Assembly (NCBI GenBank): GCA_007449985.2
Contig: VIIQ02000641.1
Location: 124,001 to 188,000 of the forward strand
DNA: 64,000 nt
Source of the DNA: Desmodesmus armatus
Lineage: Eukaryota > Chlorophyta > Chlorophyceae > Sphaeropleales > Scenedesmaceae
Direction: 5' to 3'
Below are positions 59,588 to 64,000 of this stretch, one piece after another. The notes under the pieces are model-generated. The model did not search any database and was not told where the DNA came from. It saw only the letters and a list, made by a program, of their open reading frames with translations. Numbering within the stretch: the stretch's first letter is position 1; the number at the start of each line of letters is the position of its first letter. A program made the position numbers and the translations under genes.

Positions 59588-60877
59588 TCAGTGGAGGGTG
59601 TCTGCAGGAGTCTTGCCGCTGACTCTGTCTTCTTGGTGCACGACGGCGTTGAAATCTCCAGCTATCAGCATTTGGTCTTGGTTTGTCCGGGCATCAGTGA
59701 TAAGTTGGGAGACGTGTTTGTATAACTCCTTTCGGGTTGGCATTTGGTGTGGGCAGTACATTGCCACCAAGTGCACAGGCGTAGAGTTGGGTCGCCTCAG
59801 GCTTGCATGTATCAGGAAGCCGTTCGATTCAGCGGGGGAGGATAGTACCTCCAGCTCCCCTAACTCTGTAAGTGTCTTTGATACGGCAATCAAGACCCCT
59901 GCTTTGCTTGCATTGGGGTGTGTTGTGTGCTTTACAGTGTAGCCTGTGAACAGCCGGTGCAGCCATTGCTTTTGCGGCTGGCTTTTCAGTTTGGTCTCTG
60001 TTACTATCAGAATGTCCGGAGGCTGTGGTGTGCTCAGTATGGTCTGCAGGTTGACCACATGTGATCGCAGGCCTCTGGCATTTACTGTTGCTAGCGTCAT
60101 TGTTTGGAGAGTGTCACACCCTGTCCAAGGGTGTGAGTCATTTGCTGCCGAGTGTATCTGCGGCTGTGGGTGGAGGGGTCTGTCGGTTGATGGTGGGGGC
60201 TGGATTGTGCTGTCCTGGGCAGGGGGTGTGGTGGTCTGACCGTCTGGCATGGAGGCCTGATAGTATTGTGTGATCTTGGGCTGTGTGCGCTGGAGTGTAT
60301 TGCTGGCATGGTGTCTATGTGCTTTTGGGGAGCCTTTGGGCCCTTTGGGCTGTGCTGGCTGTCGGCGGGTTTTCCTTGGTTTGATGGCTTTTGCAAGAGT
60401 CTCTTTTAGTTGGGTGTGGTGGCGCTGAGCAGTTTGCTGGCCAGGCGCACGCCTCGTGTGTGGTGCACCTTGTTGTGGGGGGACGGGGGCAGCAATGCGT
60501 CCTTCTGCGTACCTGTCCATTATGCTTCGGGTTTGGTCTGCTGTCACTTGTAGTTGGGGCCCATACACTAGAGGGTACAGGTTGAATGGCACGCCAGCAA
60601 GAGCATCTTGGCCCTGTGCTCTCTGGCTGTTTGGCGGTGTGCGAATAGTGCCAGCATCTGTGTAGGCGTCAATGGCCACAAGGCAGTAGATTTGAACTCC
60701 TGTCAGCTCTTGCCAGCCTGTATCCGTCATGCGCTTACAACAGCCCCCTGTGTTGCGGTGTATGATGCTGTCCAGATTATACCAGTTGTGGTTTATCGGG
60801 CTTTGTGCTATGGTGTAGTAGTGGCCGTCAAACATGGTTTCATCAAGCACGAGGAATACATTGACATGACTCTGCAA
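59588..60877 (-). pseudogene. LINE 5' part: protease-like fragment and APE endonuclease
   Basis: The first ~75 residues include GHYYTI...NWYNLDSII and ELTGVQIYCLVAID. This resembles the His/Asn half of Josephin- or OTU-type cysteine proteases; the Cys-bearing half is absent, so the copy is 5'-truncated. A Pro/Gln-rich basic linker follows. APE motifs are LATVNARGLRSH, ILIVTETKL (catalytic Glu) and IAGDFNAVVHQEDR. The apparent ATG at 60,877 lies in the flanking repeat and is fortuitous; element sequence starts at about 60,854. TGA 59,588-59,590 interrupts the APE domain. Confidence 0.75.
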
Positions 60878-61130
60878 TGCTTTACATCAAGCCAACCAAC
60901 ATATGGGGCCACTGCCCTCAAACGCCAGCCACCACCGTTGTGCTGCCGCCTTTCTCAGCCTGGAGGTTGCCTAATATGTATTGTAAGGCTACACAAAGGC
61001 TTGCATTCGATTATATGTGATGTAGGCTTCAAAATGAGCAGCTTACGAGGTCAAACGGGCTGCAAACAGAAACGTCACTGAACCTGTGAAGAAAGTTCAA
61101 CTGGCCCAAGACCACCACCCGCCTCCCTAA
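60855..61130. repeat. Long direct repeat flanking the LINE, right copy (276 bp)
   Basis: Near-identical to 52,329-52,629. It joins the truncated 5' end of the LINE at aatacattgaca and ends at cctccctaa. Confidence 0.8.
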
Positions 61131-62083
61131 ACCCCCTCACATTTCCTTCCAATTGAGTAAAAATGAAAGCTGTTGGTATATATACACATGTACTGAAGTT
61201 GGCAGGCCAAAGTGTAGGATGGTGCTGTCCAGCTGATAGACTGCCCCCCCTTGATTGAAAGTGTTTTTTTTCCGTTTGTCGCCGTTGTAGTAAGATCGCA
61301 GAGGCTGAAGCTGCCGCGTCTGCCAACGAAAAGAAGTAGTAATGCAATAGTAAAACAGATGTGAGCCAATAGTGATGCATATGCATGTGCAGCTGAAGCT
61401 AGCTAGCGTTTGTCGCCGTCCAGCAGCACTACCGTGGCCTTTGAAATGTTCACCTTCGAATTACCTGGGGTTCGGACAGTTCGGACAGGCTCCACCTGAC
61501 CAATTGTTCCATCTTCCGGATTTTCGGAAAGGCTTGAATTATTTGATTTTTGGCCGAACCTATCGTGGCAGTACGGTATCATTGCATTGCTGCCAGAGGT
61601 CACAAACCTGGCATTTGGCTAGTTTGCTGACGACAGCAGCCACATGAGCGGTCCTCAAACATGTTTATGTCCAGATCAACAACACACGTTCACATAAACG
61701 AATACATCTGCGGGACAGACAGCCCCAGGCCCTGGCCAGTAACAGCCCCTCAGATGATGCACTTGTGAGGACACCAACTCAGAAGACTAGGTCACGCTAG
61801 GTGCCCCTCAAACCCAATAACACCTGTGATGCCCAGGCACATGGGTGTGCCCTGCTTCCTGCAGTCAACGATTGTGAGTCTTAGTGCGGCCAGCAGGTAC
61901 AGCAGATAACTGCCGGCAAACCTTCACTGTGGAACATCAGCCAGCACTAGCGCAAGCATGGCAACAGCATCAGCATCAGCCGCTGATCCCCGGCCCCGCC
62001 TCATTTAGGAGGTGCTGCACCACTTGTGCCCTTTCACATGGCGCTCTGGTGCTGCAGCCAACAGCAAGCCACACGTTCGCAGT
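61131..62083. other. No recognised gene
   Basis: Contains the word ttcggacagttcggac at 61,472-61,487 (also near 51.93 kb) and short motif-free ORFs. The right part is downstream of the minus-strand gene at 62,084. Confidence 0.4.
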
Positions 62084-63282
62084 CTACAGAGGGGATGCAA
62101 CAGGCCGCCCAGTTGCCCCCTTGCGGCGCCCTGTCCTGCGGCCACTGCTGCTGCCTCCATTCAACTCAGCAGTGGCCGCCGTTACTGCAGCAGCTCCGTG
62201 GGCACTGCTTGGTGAGCAATGTTGCTGCTGCTGTTGCTGCAGCTGCTTCGCCAGATGCGCCAGCATACCTGGCCCAGTTGGCGTGTTGGCCTTGCCATTT
62301 ATCGCGCTGGCTGCGCCCCCACCTCCTGCAGTGCCGCGGCTCAGGTGCTGCCGTGGCGTCCTGCTTCGACCTGTACTGCTGCTGCGGCTTGCCCTGGGCG
62401 TGGCGACTGCGCCCGTGTGGAAGGAGGAGGCCCCAGCGGCTGCGTTGCCTGCCATTGCTGCAGCTGCTGCTGCCAAGTCGGCAGCTGAGCAGCAGGACTG
62501 CTGCTCATAGATGAGCAGGAACTGCTGCATGAAGTTAAGAAAGCCAGGGCTGGCCACCCTGCAGCGACGCACACAACACAGCACAGCAAAGAAGTGCAAC
62601 ACAGCATGTAGAACGTTGACTGAAATTCATTTTTTGGTTGATAGTGTCATTGGCACATCCCTGTTCAGTCCTGCAACCGTTGCCATGTCGTCTGCATATC
62701 CACTGCACTTGTCATTGGCACGTGCTGGTTACTCTACCCCTGCACATTGCCTAGTGCATGAGACCCCTCTAGCAATTGAATTGCCTAGTGCCTGAGACCC
62801 CGTCTAGCAATTGGATGTAGCTGCGTGATGCATCGCTTGTCTTGTCAATATTCTCGACCCATGCCGAGGCGGCTATTCTTGTTACGATCTGGCTTAACCA
62901 CCACCCAAGTAGCCATCCTATCCAAACCAGGGGGTGACCAGCTTTGTGAGTGCTGTCCCGCAGGCCGGCCCAACAGATGGTCAGCCAAGACACGCCACAC
63001 ACCTTGACATGAGGGCAACAAGGTCGTTGTAGTCCAGCGAAGAACTGCCGGCCGCACGCCCAGCACTTGCAAGAGCCGCCAGTGCAGCTGTTGCTGCCGG
63101 CTGTGGATGCAGTGGGTGCGTTGGTTGCTCCGCTGCGTCGGCTGCAGCTGTCGCAGCTGCAGCTGCAAACTTTGTCAGCGGGCTTTGCTGCTGCTCCTGG
63201 TGCTGGTGGCTGCGTGCTGACGGTGGTCCCCTGCTGCTGCTCCTATGTTGCTGACCTTTGCGCGGGCTGTTGCTCTGACTGC
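62084..63282 (-). CDS. Ala/Gln-rich protein, at least two exons, unknown
   Basis: Minus-strand exon from about 63,282 (acceptor ctgcag) to donor AG|gtgtgt at 63,003, then exon 62,558-62,084 after acceptor ctgcag, ending TAG. The junction splits an Arg codon and reads LDYNDLVALMSR then VASPGFLNFMQQFLLIYEQQ, a smooth helical segment. The rest is low complexity: poly-Ala, poly-Gln (QLQQQQQQH) and Ser/Gly/Arg-rich, typical of chlorophyte regulatory proteins. More upstream exons are likely beyond 63.3 kb. A competing plus-strand ORF (61,884-62,510) is Ala/Leu/Cys-rich and looks like its shadow. Confidence 0.5.
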
Positions 63283-64000
63283 AGCATACCACAGCATGGC
63301 ACGGCAGAACAGCGTATGGGGGCAAGGATGAGTGGTCAAAATTGACCCCTGTGATTGATTGATGGCATGTGTGATTCTTATGCAGACAACTTGACCTGTA
63401 TCTGGCTGGTAAACATGACGCAAACAAGCGCCACCACCATCACGATATTTTCCAACCAGGTGCCGAGTTGGTAAACGATGGTAGGAAGTAGGTACGTGCA
63501 TCACGGCGGGCGCGCAGCCAATACATCACACAGAAGCTGACCGCTTTTTGTCCATTCCTGTCCATTGGTGAAAAAGCAAGGTACTGTGGTGAAACCTTGG
63601 CAAAGGCGGTGTTTTGACAGCAGCCCCACCTGCGCCTGCCCTTGGTTGTGCCGGCAGGCCTGTGAAGCGCCTCAAGCTTGACAAATGAATCGCCAGCAAC
63701 TGCGAGCTCAGATCGAGCCTCTAACAGAGCCAGTCTGCAGCAGCAGCAAATAGAAACACCATGGATGGCGTTGGACGGTGACTATATGGGTGACAGGAAT
63801 GGATAAAACATGTGCAGCACCACCCGACTTTGCCGGCAACTGGTGTGAAGGATGTGCATTCGCACTATGCAGTGGGCTGCAGCCCAGTCAATCACAGGAA
63901 GGGGCATGGGCAGCAAGAAGAAGGGGACAGCTGAGGGACGTCACAGTACGGTGGTAAGACACAAGTAAACTGCATGACGCCACAGGTCCAGCAGAACTAA
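63283..64000. other. No confident feature to window end
   Basis: May contain upstream exons of the minus-strand Ala/Gln-rich gene, but I could not place splice sites with confidence. Confidence 0.3.

Overview
The window looks like nuclear DNA of a green alga, probably chlorophycean. I infer this from intron-containing genes with GT/AG boundaries, a STELLO-type glycosyltransferase gene, a LINE with both an APE and a restriction-like endonuclease (the architecture known as Dualen/RandI, first described in Chlamydomonas), Ty1/copia remnants, CAG/CTG-rich coding sequence, and many long (GT)n, (CT)n, (GA)n and poly-G tracts. No rRNA or tRNA gene, CRISPR array or bacterial operon was recognised.

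Layout. 1-8,608: tandem satellite with monomers of about 353 and 387 bp; it runs off the left edge. 9,520-12,472: a 2.95-kb unit bounded by near-identical 199-bp direct repeats, holding a weak two-exon gene and a minisatellite. 12.5-14.4 kb: decayed Ty1/copia remnant (minus) interrupted by other sequence. 15.6-29.2 kb: one very large spliced plus-strand locus. Many small exons lead into an exon of about 7.8 kb that encodes a polyprotein with two 2A-type ribosome-skipping motifs, a tyrosine recombinase, a C2HC zinc finger and a Pif1-like helicase. It carries four frame changes and one in-frame TGA. 29.2-32.8 kb: non-coding sequence with repeats and a foldback element. 33.6-37.8 kb: intact five-exon STELLO-like gene. 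39.2-41.2 kb: low-confidence exons. 41.85-44.17 kb: second internally deleted copia copy (minus). 44.67-45.06 kb: mariner-type MITE. 46.3-47.6 kb: foldback MITE and G-rich minisatellite. 47.7-48.9 kb: two odd arrays of short motifs. 49.68-50.65 kb: FkbM-like methyltransferase gene (minus). 52.3-61.1 kb: 5'-truncated Dualen-like LINE (minus) between direct repeats of 276-301 bp. 62.1-63.3 kb: Ala/Gln-rich two-exon gene (minus).

Connections. The FkbM gene and the STELLO gene share about 0.95 kb of sequence in inverted orientation. It covers upstream sequence plus the first ~66-69 codons, including the membrane anchor, so one Golgi-type leader is fused to two different enzymes. The most unusual locus is the recombinase/helicase polyprotein. 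By inference its 2A motifs split it into an N-terminal spliced product, a small middle protein and the recombinase-zinc finger-helicase protein. Recombinase plus helicase points to a mobile element, not a host gene.

Condition. The single-copy STELLO and FkbM genes are open. The mobile-element ORFs are broken, mostly at homopolymers and by in-frame TGA, which fits either assembly errors at homopolymers or decay with CpG deamination.
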